From: Heliopora coerulea | Taxonomy: Eukaryota; Cnidaria; Anthozoa; Scleralcyonacea; Helioporidae | Assembly (NCBI GenBank): GCA_030142905.1 | Contig: JASJOG010000025.1 | Coordinates: 1,811,001 to 1,875,000 of the forward strand | DNA length: 64,000 nt | Reading direction: 5' to 3' | In this document: positions 32,301-46,400 of the stretch, piece after piece | How the letters are laid out: each line of letters begins with the position of its first letter | How positions within the stretch are numbered: position 1 is the first letter of the stretch | Position numbers and translations under genes: made by a program | The notes under the pieces: generated by a model | What the model saw: the letters and a program-made list of their open reading frames with translations, nothing else | What the model was told of the DNA's origin: nothing | Database searches by the model: none

Positions 32301-35300
32301 GTACTGGTGGGAATTAGGGGTGCTGGTGGCACAGTGGTAGTGCACATGTCTTAGCACAGTGACCAGGGTTGGATCCCAGCTCCATGCAGTTATCTTAGTA
32401 AAGTTACCTCAATTACACGTGAGGAGAGTGTTGTCCAGTTTGACTTGACCAAGCATTGCAGGTTTTCTCCAGGTACTCCAGGCTCCTCCTGAAGTAACAC
32501 TGGACCCATGAGGGGTGGACCTCTGTGGAGAGCAGCTCAGCTAGGTGATAGGGTTATCCAGTATAAATACACTTTTTTGTTATAATCAGTGAACAACAAA
32601 CAGCAGAGCATTTATGAATGGACTATTTATGAGTCAGAGTGAATAAGGATGTTTGGGAAAAGCGCTGCCAACATTTATGGAAATCTGTAAATTTAATACC
32701 ATATGGTGAAATGTTGCTTGAAATGGTCTCTTTGCAGCTACGGTCTGCTGCTTACATGGCAGTATCGGTTAGAACGCTACACCGGTATACCGGTATTACG
32801 ATATGACATAATCTAAATGTCGCGACTCGCGACTAAATTTTGATCGCGGGTTTTTGTCCCGCGTTTAATTTTTCCTGGGTTCTTTTCTCCGGTTTCTTTA
32901 CCGGGGGTTACAAACAAGTCAGAATTAGGGATGTACCGGATTTAGTATCCGGTCGGATTGCCGGATATTTATTTGATTCAGTTTCCTACAAAAATGCCCT
33001 GATTGATGGCACAAAAAGGGCAGAAAAGTAGCTAGTTGGTGGTTTGTTTCTAGTTCATTCATTAAACCAACATAAACAAAAGGTATTACCTATCAACTGA
33101 AGATTGCAATAGGTAGAATGATGTGAATATGCTCTTGCGCCAATTATGAAAACGTACAACGTTAACTGTTTCTCTACCCATTCGTTTGGGGCCAGAAATG
33201 AGAATATGGAACTTTAAAAAACCGTATTTTCCCCATTACTTTGTTTAATGGCTTTGTTTGCGTCTTCCGCTTGCTATTTGTATCTATTTTAAGATTAACT
33301 GTAGACCTTGTCAGAGATCACATCGAGCCATTGTGATTACAGATTTAGTACAAATGCTGTTTGGAATAAGATTACGTCTTCAATATAATCTAGAGGCAAT
33401 TCAGAATATATGCAAAAAGTTCTTTAAATATATTACCTGGCTTAGAGATAGTGCTTTCTGAAGAGCAACGTCCTCATCCTGCAACTGATACGTAGCAAGC
33501 CAGCTCACTAGATCATAGTGAACTTGACGTTTGTTTTTCTCTTCCAGCAATGGAGGAGGAAAACACTCTAACTCCGAGTCGCTAGAGGTTCCTGCAACAA
33601 CTTTACTGCACAGCCGTCTCGACATGGTTACCAATAAAAACGTTACTTATAAAAAGCTGATCTTTAAAAATGTTCAAACACCGCTCGGACTACTCCAGTA
33701 CGAGTCAGAAAGTACAATGAAAATGCAGTGTCAGGGCCTATATTGTCACACGAACAGTATTGCCAAGGTGTTAAGGTGTTCAATTAAATTTCGAAGTGAG
33801 GAGTGCTTATTATGCTTCTCCATCAGAATTCGTGTGATGTGTCAGTCAGAAATTAAACACAAGGAGACGCACAGAAATATTCATTTGTTGATAAATGTCA
33901 TGGTTATGAAACCTCGCAAAATTAGGATTTTTTCTTCAGATAAATAAGGTAACGTAGTCGAAGTAATACGGTGCAATACAAATTAAAAAGCTCGCAATTT
34001 AGCACTTCCTGATGGACATCGTTGCTGGTCGGTGAGGTATTTCTCGCTTAATTTCCCAAGTGAAACATTTTCGCTCACGCCCAACATATAGAGGTAAACT
34101 AAGAATTGAGAACATTTTATAGTGTAACTCTTCTACTTCCATTGTGACAAGTTGAAAAGAGTGTTTAAGAAATCGACCACATTATTTGTATAATTACTAT
34201 TGTCCGGACAGAACATTGAGAATAACCTTGATAACGTTTGACAGTTCAATATACCAAAGGATATTACTGCATATGACAACACAAAATTACTTTGAGGTAA
34301 AGTTCATAAGGAAAGCCTATACATTTTACAAACAGAGGTGCCACAGTATATTGCCTTCCTTGTGTAAGACTTGGTCAAAGAACTACTCGTATACAACTCA
34401 GTATTTGACGCATGATGCAACACAGTTCCTTCTCTGTGTGAACTCTAATTTCGATAATTCCCTTTATATTTTGACTTGTTTGTAACTCCCCCGGTAAAGA
34501 AGCAGGAGCAAAGAACCCAGGAAAAATTAAATGCGGAACAAAGCCCGCGATTAAAATTTAGTCGCGACAATAAACCGCGAACCGCGACATTTAGATTTTG
34601 TCTTAGGATATACTAGTAAGATCAACCCGTTATCTTACAGTTATCATATTTATCGATAGTTTGATTAATGCATAAAATTTTATTTCAATAATTTTGCCAT
34701 CTGTTATAAAGTAATTGCATAGGTCATTGTAAAAGTAAGGTTCGTTTCCCATGTGTTTCACAAAGTTGCCTTCATCGCTTCCCAACTCGGGCAATATTTT
34801 TCGGAAAAGCCCACTGTTTGAAACTTTGAGTATGTGAGCTGAAATGTATAAAAAGTAAAACTCCTCCAATTTTACATGATTTGATGGCATTCGATAAAAC
34901 GAGCTTCCAAAACAGGACGTTTTCTTACATTTTTCCATGAAAGTTCGATCTATCGCGAACGAACAGTAGATTACACAGTGACTGGAAATTGTAACGATAT
35001 ACCGGTATACCGCTATACTTTTTGAGTACGGATTACCAGTATTGAAATTCTCATACCGCCCTACTTTACTTCCAAACAATCGTTCCTCTTCATATCACCA
35101 AAGTTGCTTACTTTGGTTCATTTTTCTCCTCTACAGAGCCGGTTCGGAGGAGCAAAGTCCTGCAAAGTGTGCAGAATGCCAGTGTACCATGCCGAGCGAG
35201 CAGAAGGAAGCAATGAATTTCACAAGATGTGCTTGAAGTGTTCGTTCTGTAACAAGTTGTTGGACAGCACGACGTGTGCCATGCATGAAGGTAAGACTGC

Positions 35301-38300
35301 AAGCTCTCGACAGTCTTACCAAACCTTATTCTTTATGAAGACTTCATCGCTTGTGAGAAAGCAGCAAATACAGTAGCTTTCTCAAACTCAACAATTCATG
35401 AGGTGTCCTGCACTCACCTGGTTCACACGTCTTGTCTTTGCACTTGCGTTTGTGCCAGTGAACTCAACTTCCATATCTGGAATGCTAACTGGCCAATGGA
35501 ATGTGAAGCCAGAATGGCCGCCCTTTCCAAGGGCGGCCATTCTGGCTTCACATAATTCCGATATGAATACAATATCATATGAATGTTTTTTATAACAATA
35601 GAAGGAACAGAAACGTTAAGATATTGCTTCGGTCTGAGTCGCTTTTGATTTCCTCTTGGAAAAGTTCAAATTCACTGTCCTCACTACTGCTTTCGTCTTG
35701 GTCAAGTGTTGCGTGGACCTCGTCAACAACGTTAACGGTATTTCTCACTGACATAATTTGATTTGGTTGAGAGACCTTTTTCCGTCTGTTTGATGTCATA
35801 TATATTTCAACAGCACGCTCTATTATGGTCTCTTTCTCTTCTCCAAAGCGGATTGTTTCCATAGACGATAGGGCTTTCATTCAAGACGGGAGCGTTTTGA
35901 AAACAAAAGGGCTCACAGGTCCTTGCACGTTCGAGGCAGGAGCAAAGCTAAAGGACAACTACAAAACTATAAGAGAACTAGGCAAAAGGTCAAGAAAAAG
36001 AGAAGTTTAAGAAAACCTTCCAAGGAGTCATTTACCGACGAAGCAAGTCAGAAAGAGACGACGAGGAGGAGAAATCTTGAGTTTTGTTTGTGGAGATATT
36101 CGGACTTATATCACTCCATATCAAGATGGCGGCTGGGAATTCAAGTCCTTGTACAACAAACGAAGCAAATTGTGCTCTTAGTGAGACATTGTTTGATAAA
36201 ACAAACGAATGCTCAACAACAAAGTGTCCTAACCTTGTCTTTGACGGAATGATATATCGCTGGAAAGGAAATTTAACGGAATTGAAGTCCTATTTTGAAA
36301 ACGATCTGAAACTACATGGCACGTGGAGCTCGCCTGGAGGCGAAGCAAAAGTATTTAAGTCCTACGAAGACTTAAGTGTGAAATGGCATGGTCGAAAATC
36401 TAAAAAGATTGTTATAGTAAAAGACAATGATGAAGGACAGCTACCGAAATTATTTCAAGAACATGCCCACAACGTTTTGTTGAATTATAACGATAATTAC
36501 AACGATAAGCAAGAGCAGGCTAAGGATATGCAGACATCGTTAAATAACGCAAGTGATAAAACCGATGTTCGTGTTAAAACAGTTAACGATAGATTTACAG
36601 AACTACATTTGAGGATACAGAATATTGAAGAAAAATTGTTGTGTAAAGTGAATCTCGTTATGGATGAGCTTTATGAATTAAAAAGCCGAACTATAAACTC
36701 TATTTATGAGCAACGAATAGATATGCTAGAAGAAAGAAATCGTAAACTCGAGAAAGAAAATGAGACACTGAATGGTAAATTTATGGCTAGTTCATGTATA
36801 ATTTCTGACTTAAACACTAAAATTAAAGATCTCGAGACCGATAAAATTAGTCTAGTGGCATCAATTAAACTAATGCAAATTCATGATGATTATTATGTAG
36901 ATTCATGTACAAGCAACAAGACAACACAAATAGGTGACAGTCCTGGATCAAGTAGACTGGACGATTCTATACTAAACTTGTGCGCAACCAATAATGAAAA
37001 TAATAATAGACAATGTAGTCTAAAGTGTAAATACAAATCGAAGAAGCATCAAACAGAAGAATCATCTATGAATCAAACTAGCAATAGCAAACCGATGCCA
37101 GCAAATGCTGATGTATTGGCAGTAAACAATCGTTTTTCGATATTGAGTGACATAGACAGCCAAGAGGACTTATTAGTTATTAACCAAGGGAGACCCTCTG
37201 GGAATGGGATGATCAAATTCAAAATAGTGGTGTCCAAACCGATAATAACGAAGATAAACAAATGCAAGATAACAGTGCCCAAAGAAATGGTGCTGCTGCT
37301 AGTGGTCGGTTTGTTGATAATACAAGTGAACTAGTGTCATCCGACACCTACAGGAAAAAGTCCAGCTCAACAGAGAAGCCTTGTGTTGTTGTGGTAGGTG
37401 ATTCAATGATTAAGCATGTGGATCCAAAGAAACTGTCTGAAAAGAAGGTATATAAATACACCTATCCAAGTGAGACAGCTGAGAGTATTACAACCAAAGT
37501 GTCTACTCTCAACCCTCAGATTCACCCATCACACGTAATTATTCATGCTGGAACTAACAACATTCCAATAGATTCTCCAGAAGACTGCGCCCAGGAAATT
37601 GGGAACCTTGCCGCAAACTTGAAGCAGAAATTTCCCCATGCAAAGATTGCTTTATCAGGCATAATCCAAAGGCAAGACATGCAAGTAGCAGGTAAAATTG
37701 AAGAAGTTAACAAAATCCTGAAGCAGAAATGTTTGAGTGACGGTATGTCATTTATTGATAATTTTAGTATTGATAATACATGCCTTAACGGCAGTAATAT
37801 TCACCTGAATGCAAAGGGAACGGCCTTTTTAGCTACAAAGTTTATTAAATTCTTAAGAGGTAATCAACACTCGATGTCAAGTTCTCGAAATGAGGATTTT
37901 CACATATCAACGTTACATCAGTTAGAGAAACCTACTGAGGATGATAACTACCTCCCCGGTGCACAAGCACAGGAAAAGAAAGCGAGTGTAGACTTGTATC
38001 ATAATTTATTGACTACTGAAGACGAAAATATTTTATTAGGGAGTGAATTCCATCATGAAAGCTTACCCGTGGGCAGAAGTCCAATTATAAATCAAGGTGC
38101 TTTTTCAAATCCAATTGATGAGATTTCTAGTGTTAGGACTATTAAAGGTTTCAAAATGGCAGCGTTAAACATCACAAGTCTGATCAAGCATTTCGAAGAG
38201 CTGACTGTAGTGATGTCTAATCAACCCTTTGACATCCTTGCAGTTAACGAAACACGACTTAGTTAATGAACTGTGGCTTGTGTGGAAAACTTTGTTTATT

Positions 38301-41300
38301 AAGATTTTGGATATTCATGCTCCTCTTAAAACTAAGCGTGTAAGAAACTCAGAAGCTCCATGGTTAACTTCTGACCTAAAAGCACTAATGTTTCGTAGAG
38401 ATGATTCAAAAAGACGTGCAGCTAAAAATCGGTCCGAAATAAGTTGGCACTTATATCAGTCCACTAGAAGTGAAGTGAATAAAAAGATCAAGATCGCGAA
38501 ATCTAATTATTTCACTAGTAATCCAGAAGCAAATAAAAGTGATATTAAAAAGACTTGGAAGCTACTTAACAGTCTATTAAAAAAGCCTACAAAATCGACA
38601 TATGTCAATTTGCTGAAGGTAGGCGGCATTATTATTACTGATTGTATAACTATTGCAGAAAATTTTAATCATTTTGTCGATATTGGCCCAAAACTAGCCG
38701 ATCAGATTCCGCATACCACATGTGATCCCACGGAGTTTTTAAAACAAACGAGCAATAGTTTCAAATTCAAACATATTAGTCCAGGTTGTGTAGCAAATGT
38801 AATTCACAAAATGTCGTCAAATAAAGCAGCAAGTCAGGACAAAATTCCATGCCAAATATTGAAAACTGCTGTGACTATTATTTCAGAACCATTATCCAAA
38901 ATTTTTAACAAGTCTATTTCTTCGGGAATATTTGTTGATGATTGGAAAAAAGCTAAAGTTACGCCAATTTACGAAGAAGGCGATAAATGTGACCTGAATA
39001 ATTACAGACCTATTTCAGTTTTTCCCGTGGTCTCCAAAATTTTTGAGAAGATTGTTTTTTCACAGTTCTACAGTTATCTTAATACAAACAATCTTTTGAC
39101 AGATCATCAGTCAGGTTTTCGCCCATTTCATTCTACGTTAACTGCCTTGCTTAAAGATACTATGTACCGGCTAAACAACATGGATAATGGTAAAATTAAT
39201 ATCGCAGTGTTTGTAGATTTAAAAAAAGCTTTTGACACTGTCGATCACCACATTTTATTAAGTAAACTGAAATTTTACGGTATTTTCGAAAATGAACTCA
39301 GCTGGTTTCAATCCTATCTCTTCAATAGGACCCACCAAAGTTTCGTTAATGGAGCAGTTTCTACAACACGAACTTTAAAATGTGGTGTTCCCCAAGGCTC
39401 TATTTTGGGCCCATTATTATTTTTGATCTTCATAAACGAGTTACCCGGGTGCCTCTCAGTTACTCTCCCTAGTATGTATGCTGATGATACCAGTCTCACA
39501 TCTGGAGACACTGATGTTAGGTATCTTGAAAGTAGATTCAATGCTGACCTAGCGAACCTTAATGACTGGCTGACAGCTAATCGTCTTAGCCTAAACAGTA
39601 TTAAGAGTGAATATATGATTATTGGCTCGGCTAAAAGAATTGCTAAATTAGACTCTGATCCCAATCTTTTCTTGGGTCAAGTTACTTTAAAGAGAGTAAG
39701 ATATAAAAAGATCCTCCGGGTAATTATTGATGAGAACCTGAAATGGCATGAACATGTCGAAAATGTTTGCAGAAAAGTTAAAAAGGGTCTAGGAATCTTG
39801 AAAAGGATACGCGATTATGTGCCACGTGACTCCCTTATTAAGATTTATAATTCCATTGTGCTACCCCATTTTGGTTATTGCTCGTCATTATGGGACTCAT
39901 GTGGTAAGGGCCTTAAAGACAAATTTCAAAAATTACAAAACAGAGCGAGCTGGATAATTACCCGCTCTGGCTATGAGATCAGATCCGTTGACACGTTAGC
40001 GCAATTAGGATGGCAAAAACTTGAAGGTCGTTGGTTGGCAAATAAAGCCACCCTAATGTATAAAATAACTCACAATTTGGCTCCTTCGTATCTCTCAGAT
40101 AAATTCTCAACAAGAGATACAGTACATGACTACAATACTAGAGGAAATTTGATTAATCTTTCTATCCCCAAGCCTAACACCAATTTCCTTAAGTCAAGTC
40201 TTGTCTACGGGGGAACAACATGCTGGAATTCGCTCCCTGAGGACCTTAAGGCTAGTCCTAATATAGATGTTTTTAAGAAAAAATATCACGTCAAAATGTG
40301 TAATTTTACTTTTTAAACTTAGTTTCTTGATCTCACGGCTCTCCGGAAGAGCATTTTTTGTATAATGAGTGAGATTTCCGTGATTAAATAAAGTTCGTAT
40401 GTATGTATGGACAAGCTAGCGGAAATTAACATCTGCGCGCATGATCATTCACGCGTGTAACATTAGTGAAGCGCGTGCCGGCGCGCTGGCGCGCGTCCCA
40501 CTGAGAGGCCTGTCTTCATAAGTCTTGACAAATTAGAATTAAACTTACTTAAAATAGAACTTTCTGTTAGAAAGCTGTAATTTGTCAAGGTTGTGATAAT
40601 ACCCTTGTTTATTTCGCCGAGCAACTATATCTCGTGACCGAAATTTTCTTGGCTTCGCTCGCGTTCTTAATTGTGTTTTCTTTCTTCGTCGTATAATATA
40701 TAGGGCTAGCCTAGCCATTAAAAGTTTGTCAATGTCATTGCCCGCCATCTTGCAAAAAGAGTGTGTGAATGGGCATGCGTAGCTCAAGGCTACTCTACTT
40801 GCTTTCTTTGTGTGAACGCTCTTGCGCTTGCGTTTGTGCTTGTATCTGCGCTTGCTTCACGCGTGTGAACCAGCCTCAACTAAGTATTGACGACATGTGC
40901 TACTGCCGAACGTAAAGCCTGTTTTCCACTAGGGGAATTTTGTCGCGCGAATCGACTTTTCATTGTTTAAATTGAATATATCCATCATCAGTTTCTGCTG
41001 AAAGCTAATGAGACAAAAGAAAAAATCGCTTTGCGTGAAGAAATTCGTCTAGTGGAAAACAGCCCTAAATATACACCGGAAACGACTCTTCATACTACTC
41101 TTATGATTGCTAAACCTTGTCCGAAATGTAGTGATTGTACTTCCAACATATCGCTTCAAACATTTATTACATTTAATCAGATAAACCACTCCTCCGCTAT
41201 CACAGTCAAAGGAATAATTTATATGATAAGTCCGATTTTTATCATAAAATTTATCCCCTTCCTTAACCAATTTACAAATTTAACGACGTCTTTTGCCACA

Positions 41301-43229
41301 TTTCCTCATACCTCTATTCTCTTCCCTATGTCGTTTAAGTCTCGATTTAACTAAGTCATCCCTCAAATTACGAGGTCTCCTAAACGCCACCATAGGTTTC
41401 TCATGAAAAGTCGCTCTCATGTCGTCCGAAGCTTGAAGGATATGCCATAACGAGTCAAGATTTAAAGTCCAAATAGTGATGTGTATCCGTTGGTTTTGAA
41501 TACACATCAGTATTTATCTTCCCACCCTTGACTTTAACCTTAACATCTAGATAAGAGACTTCAGATGTTGACCATTCCCAAGTATACTTTATCGTTTGAT
41601 GATAAGAATTAACATGTTCAATGATACGATGGATGTTATTGGGCTTTATCCTCATATCCCTCATGTGGAAGGTTTAAAGAGTTTAAAAGAAATTATTCAG
41701 GAATTTAAAGGGGAGGTTGACTTAACAGAATGGTATGTTGATGAAGATGATTTAACTGACTTAGCTAGGCTGGCTTTAGAAAATAACTATTTTGAGTTTG
41801 ATGATAAGATTTATTGGCAAAAGTTGGGGACAGCAATTGGAACAAAGTTTGCCCCTGCATTTTCCAATACATTTATGTCATATGTAGAGCGAAAAATGTT
41901 AAAGGATTGTTATTTAAGACCGTGGGTGTGGTGGAGGTTCTTCGATGACGTTTTGTTTATTTGCTTATATGGAAAGGAAAGGTTATTAGCATTTTTTGAA
42001 TATGTTAATTCTCATCATCAAACGATAACGTTTACTTAGGAATGGTCAACATCTGAAGTCTCTTATCTAGATGTCAAGGTTAAACTTAAGGGTGGGAAGA
42101 TAAATACTGATGTGTATTCGAAACCAACGGGTACGCATCACTATTTGGACTTTAAATCTTGTCATCCGAAGTGTGTGAAAGAACGTATCCCCTATGGACA
42201 GGCTTTTAGGTTAAGGCGGATTTGCAATTCGGAGGAAGTGTTAGATAATAGATTAAACGAATTACATGGTTACCTTCTAAAAAGAGGTTTTAGAAAAAGG
42301 AATGTAGACTCTCAGTTTGTTCCAGTAAGAGGGAAGAGTCGGAAGAGCCTTCCAGGTCAAGGTAGAAGTCAGAAAAGAAAGGATCTCGATAGGATCCCTT
42401 TAGTGATGAATGTTCATCCGGCGTTATCAGGGGTAAGAAAAATTGTTGACTCGTTATGGCATATCCTTCAAGCTTCGGACGACATGAGAGCGACTTTTCA
42501 TGAGAAACCTATGGTGGCGTTTAGGAGACCTCGTAATTTGAGGGATGACTTAGTTAAATCGAGACTTAAACGACATAGGGAAGAGAATAGAGGCATGAGG
42601 AAATGTGGCATAAGACGTCGTTAAATTTGTAAATTGGTTAAGGAAGGGGATAAATTTTATGATAAAGATCGGACTTATCATATAATTATTCCTTTGACTG
42701 TGATAGCGGAGGAGTGGTTTATCTGATTAAATGTAATAAATGTTTGAAGCGATATGTTGGAAGTACAATCACTACATTTCGGACAAGGTTTAGCAATCAT
42801 AAGAGTAGTATGAAGAGATATGAAAGAGGACAAAGGGGTATTCCTGGGGAGCATTTGTATGCCCAATTTTTTGATGAGGGCCACGTTGGTTTGGCAGATG
42901 TAGAAGTGATGATTATTGATAGGACTAATGTAAATGATCAGACTCAAAGAGAAGGTTTTTGGGCGTACAAATTGGATACCTTTATCCCCAAGGGATTGAA
43001 TATAAGAGACTTCATGTAAATTAGTGAGATTTTTGTGTAAATAATGTGGTAATGTATTAGAACGAGAATTTAAAAGACACCAGTTGGCAGAACATGTGCT
43101 GTACCTTGACAAAGGGGCAGGATCCCCGAAACGTTGGTTTCTTTAAAGCAAATAAAGTTTTTAAACTGAGTTTTTGATCAATATAATATTTTACTTCGTT
43201 GGTGGAAGGGTTCTGATTTACTTATACAG

Positions 43230-43278
<49 letters not shown>

Positions 43279-43395
43279 GTAATAGTACTTCGCTTACCTC
43301 AAGCGGCTTTAAGGTAAGCGAAATACTATTACTATTGCTATTTGCTCTTCCTATATGGTATTGAGCACTCTTGCATTTCGTAAACCAACACTTTT

Positions 43396-43431
<36 letters not shown>

Positions 43432-46400
43432 CTTTTAACTTGCATTTAATAAACTGCTTGGAAGATGAACACTTGTAGCTGTTTTATATATAAATAAAAA
43501 TAAAACAGGTACAAGTGTTCTGTCTACGGACTTATGTAGCTGTTTTACATATATAAAATAAAACCTTTTAACTTGCGTTTAATAAACTGCTTGGAAGATG
43601 AACACTTGCAGCTGGTTTCTTTTTCTACTTCTTCATTTAATAAGCGAATTTATCATAAATTAAACTTGTTATTATCTTACTGAAAGGAGAGCCCGGGCCC
43701 TTTGCGCCCCACCCTGGATCCGCCACTGAAGTGTACTGATTGTAGATGAGTCCGTACCGAAAAAAAAGTTCATAGCGGTACAGAGTATCGCCTGACTGTA
43801 AGGCTAGCTGAATCTCTGGCTGTAGTGTTTTGCCTGCGACATTTCTAAGACGGTAGTTCAATTTTTTGAGGTGTCCCGAACTAATTTCTGCAAAGATTGT
43901 ACATATTCGAGAAGTCAAATCTTCTCTTACTTGAAATATCGTGGATTCGTTTGCGTCATTCGACGATGGTTAATTCCTTTTTTTTTTTAGATAAGGCTTA
44001 CTGTAAGTCTTGCCATGGGAAAAACTTTGGTCTTCACGGTTACGGCTACGGACAGGGAGCGGGAGTTCTGTCTATGGACTTCGGCAAAAGTAGTCCGCAA
44101 TCTACGGCCCCAAACCAAGCTCCCGCTTCAAAGGATAGTTTCGATGGAAAAGCAATTCCTGGTGGCCCAGATGACTGCCCTCGTTGTGGAAAGAGAGTCT
44201 ACGCTGCGGAGAAGAAGCTTGCGGCAGGCAGGGTATATGTTGATTTTGATTTATTTGGTGTTTGTTAATATTATGCAAGTTGGAGCTTGGAGGTAATCGT
44301 TGATTGTTCAAAGGATAATCGTTGGACGTTCACCAAACTCAAACCTCAGAAAAAGAAATTTCTTCTTCTGCAAACCCTTTTTCAGAACCCTCTGACGTAA
44401 ACAACTTGGTACAAATGGTGATCAAAATTGTTTTTACCGTTCACACTAGCATACACTATTAACCAATCATATCACGCCACAATTCGACATATTGTCTGCG
44501 AAGTTTCAAAATTTGCAAGGAACACGATAGCGACAGAGATGTCGAACGTCGAATACACACAACGCACACTTTCGTTTTGGCCTCATTTACGCCACTTTCG
44601 TAGAGCAACACTTCGCGCGACACGCGACAATAGAAGTATCTTTATGTTTCAGTCTTTTTTAGGCCGTTTTTGCCGTTCAATTTGCAACAGCTTGATTTGT
44701 TGTACCCTTACTCCTGTACCGTGCCAGGGCATCTGGTTTGCGCAGGCCTTAGTAGTCGCTGGAAGGCCGCAAGGCTTGATGATTTGTCAATTTTTATTTT
44801 GACTAAAACTTATCGTTATTTTCGTGTTTTCTTTAGTCTTTTCATTCTCGTTGTTTGCGTTGCTTTGACTGTGGCAAGACTCTGAATACTGGTTCTCTGA
44901 AAAATCGTGACTCAGCTATCTTCTGCCAAGGTAATCCTTCAGTAAATTCAAGAATATTTGGCGTTAATAGTCGATCACATGATGAAACTCAAGTTGTATT
45001 CGGCCAGTCCAGTCTCAAACCTCGAAAAGATGAATAGCATCAACTGACAAAACGTGACAAAAAGACGAATATCATCTGTTTAGGAAAAATAAAGGCTTCC
45101 ACGTGGGATAAATTGTTCTTGAAGCCATATAATCAGCCGTCTAGAATTTTGAGGCATGATGAGTTGATACTGATTATAGTTTGATATACAAATCAAACTT
45201 GTTTTCTTCATACAAAATTAAGAACCTCTTGTTTTAAAGACCCAATTCCCAGTGAACTTAAATCTTTTGTGGTATATCAATTTACTTGCGCGGGATGTAA
45301 TTCTCGTTACAATCGCGGAACCACTCGTAATCTTACCGCAAGGATGAAGGAGCACTCAAACTGACAAAAATTTACACATTTAAATATCTTGAACACTCGT
45401 CTTCTTGCAAAAATCGGTATTACTCCTCATGCTTCAAAACTCTAGACTCTGCTAATTATCATGTTTCAGAAGTAATATAGTTGCCGAACTTGTAGGGTGG
45501 GCGATCCGGGGCGAACGATAGGGCACTTCTTAAAAAAAAAAATCAAAATGGGGTGAGACGTAGCTTCACCGTCGCTGGGGGTGGTCTAACTCTGATCCTA
45601 ATCCTAACCCTAATCCTTTTACGACTTTCCCCTAGATAGATGATATTCATCTGTTTAATTACATTTTCAAAATTGATGCTATTCATCTTTTCGGGGGTGA
45701 GACTGTATTGATTCGGTGTATATAAAATTTCCGAGTGTTAGAATAATGTGTTGTGAAGACCTAGGTAAGACCTGATGCGCAAAAAGGAAACTGTTGGATC
45801 TCCGGCTGAGAATCGAACCCAAGACCTTGCTAATCGACAGCAGTGCTCTACGAATTGAGCTAAAAGGACGTTTCCGAGATCTTGTTCATTAGTTCCAAGA
45901 GTTTAAGAAGTATTCGCTTAAAAGTTTCAGGAAAAAGTAAGAGAGTTGTTAATGCATTTCCTTACCCAAAAGCGTTCTGAAGTGTCAAACGCTTGTTTTA
46001 TTTTCACGTATCAAGGGAAGTTTTCACGTACCACCTAATGTCAATTACCATATTCGTCGTGTTTCGAAATCAGATCAAACCCGGCTGTTGAGTGTATGAT
46101 ATAGCTTCTCAAAAAAAGTGAAAATTGAGTTAAAAGTTATCGAGATTTTATGCTAATTAAGATCACATTTTCAAACTACATCTCGGTAACAGTTTACTCT
46201 GTTTTCGTCATCATTTATCAACAACCTTTGCAGTGGCTGATTTAGGATTTTATCGCCTTAGTCAAACTTTTGAATTTTCATTGCAGGGGGGGTTAGTATA
46301 AAACATGTAATTACAGTTTCAAAGTCAACCAAACACTGCTTACGGTAATATCACCAATCAGAAGACAACGGATGAAACGTGATAGTCTCGGCAAGGTGGC

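Larger units (their letters stand above)
36084..40405 (+). mobile_element. CR1/L2-type LINE with SGNH-esterase, EN deleted
   Basis: The + strand holds an ORF1-like coiled-coil part, an SGNH (GDSL) hydrolase, the first residues of the AP endonuclease and then an abrupt jump into the EN-RT linker and full RT. It ends with AAATAAAGTTCG and short TATG repeats at 40385-40405, a typical CR1/L2 tail. The 5' boundary is uncertain and may extend to about 35880. Sense orientation within CSRP intron 2. Confidence 0.85.

Noticed and set aside
34630..35079. 149-codon - strand frame
   Set aside because: Overlaps the inverted-repeat end, has Tyr/Ile/Phe-rich low-information content and no motif. An exon cannot be excluded.
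35590..35880. 96-codon - strand frame with acidic patch
   Set aside because: Contains [14 protein letters not shown], but ends in a Leu run and lacks splice context. It may be part of the LINE 5' region read backwards.
43100..43140. Possible hammerhead at the end of PLE C
   Set aside because: Stem and GAAACG are present but the CUGANGA half of the core is not; called a hairpin only.
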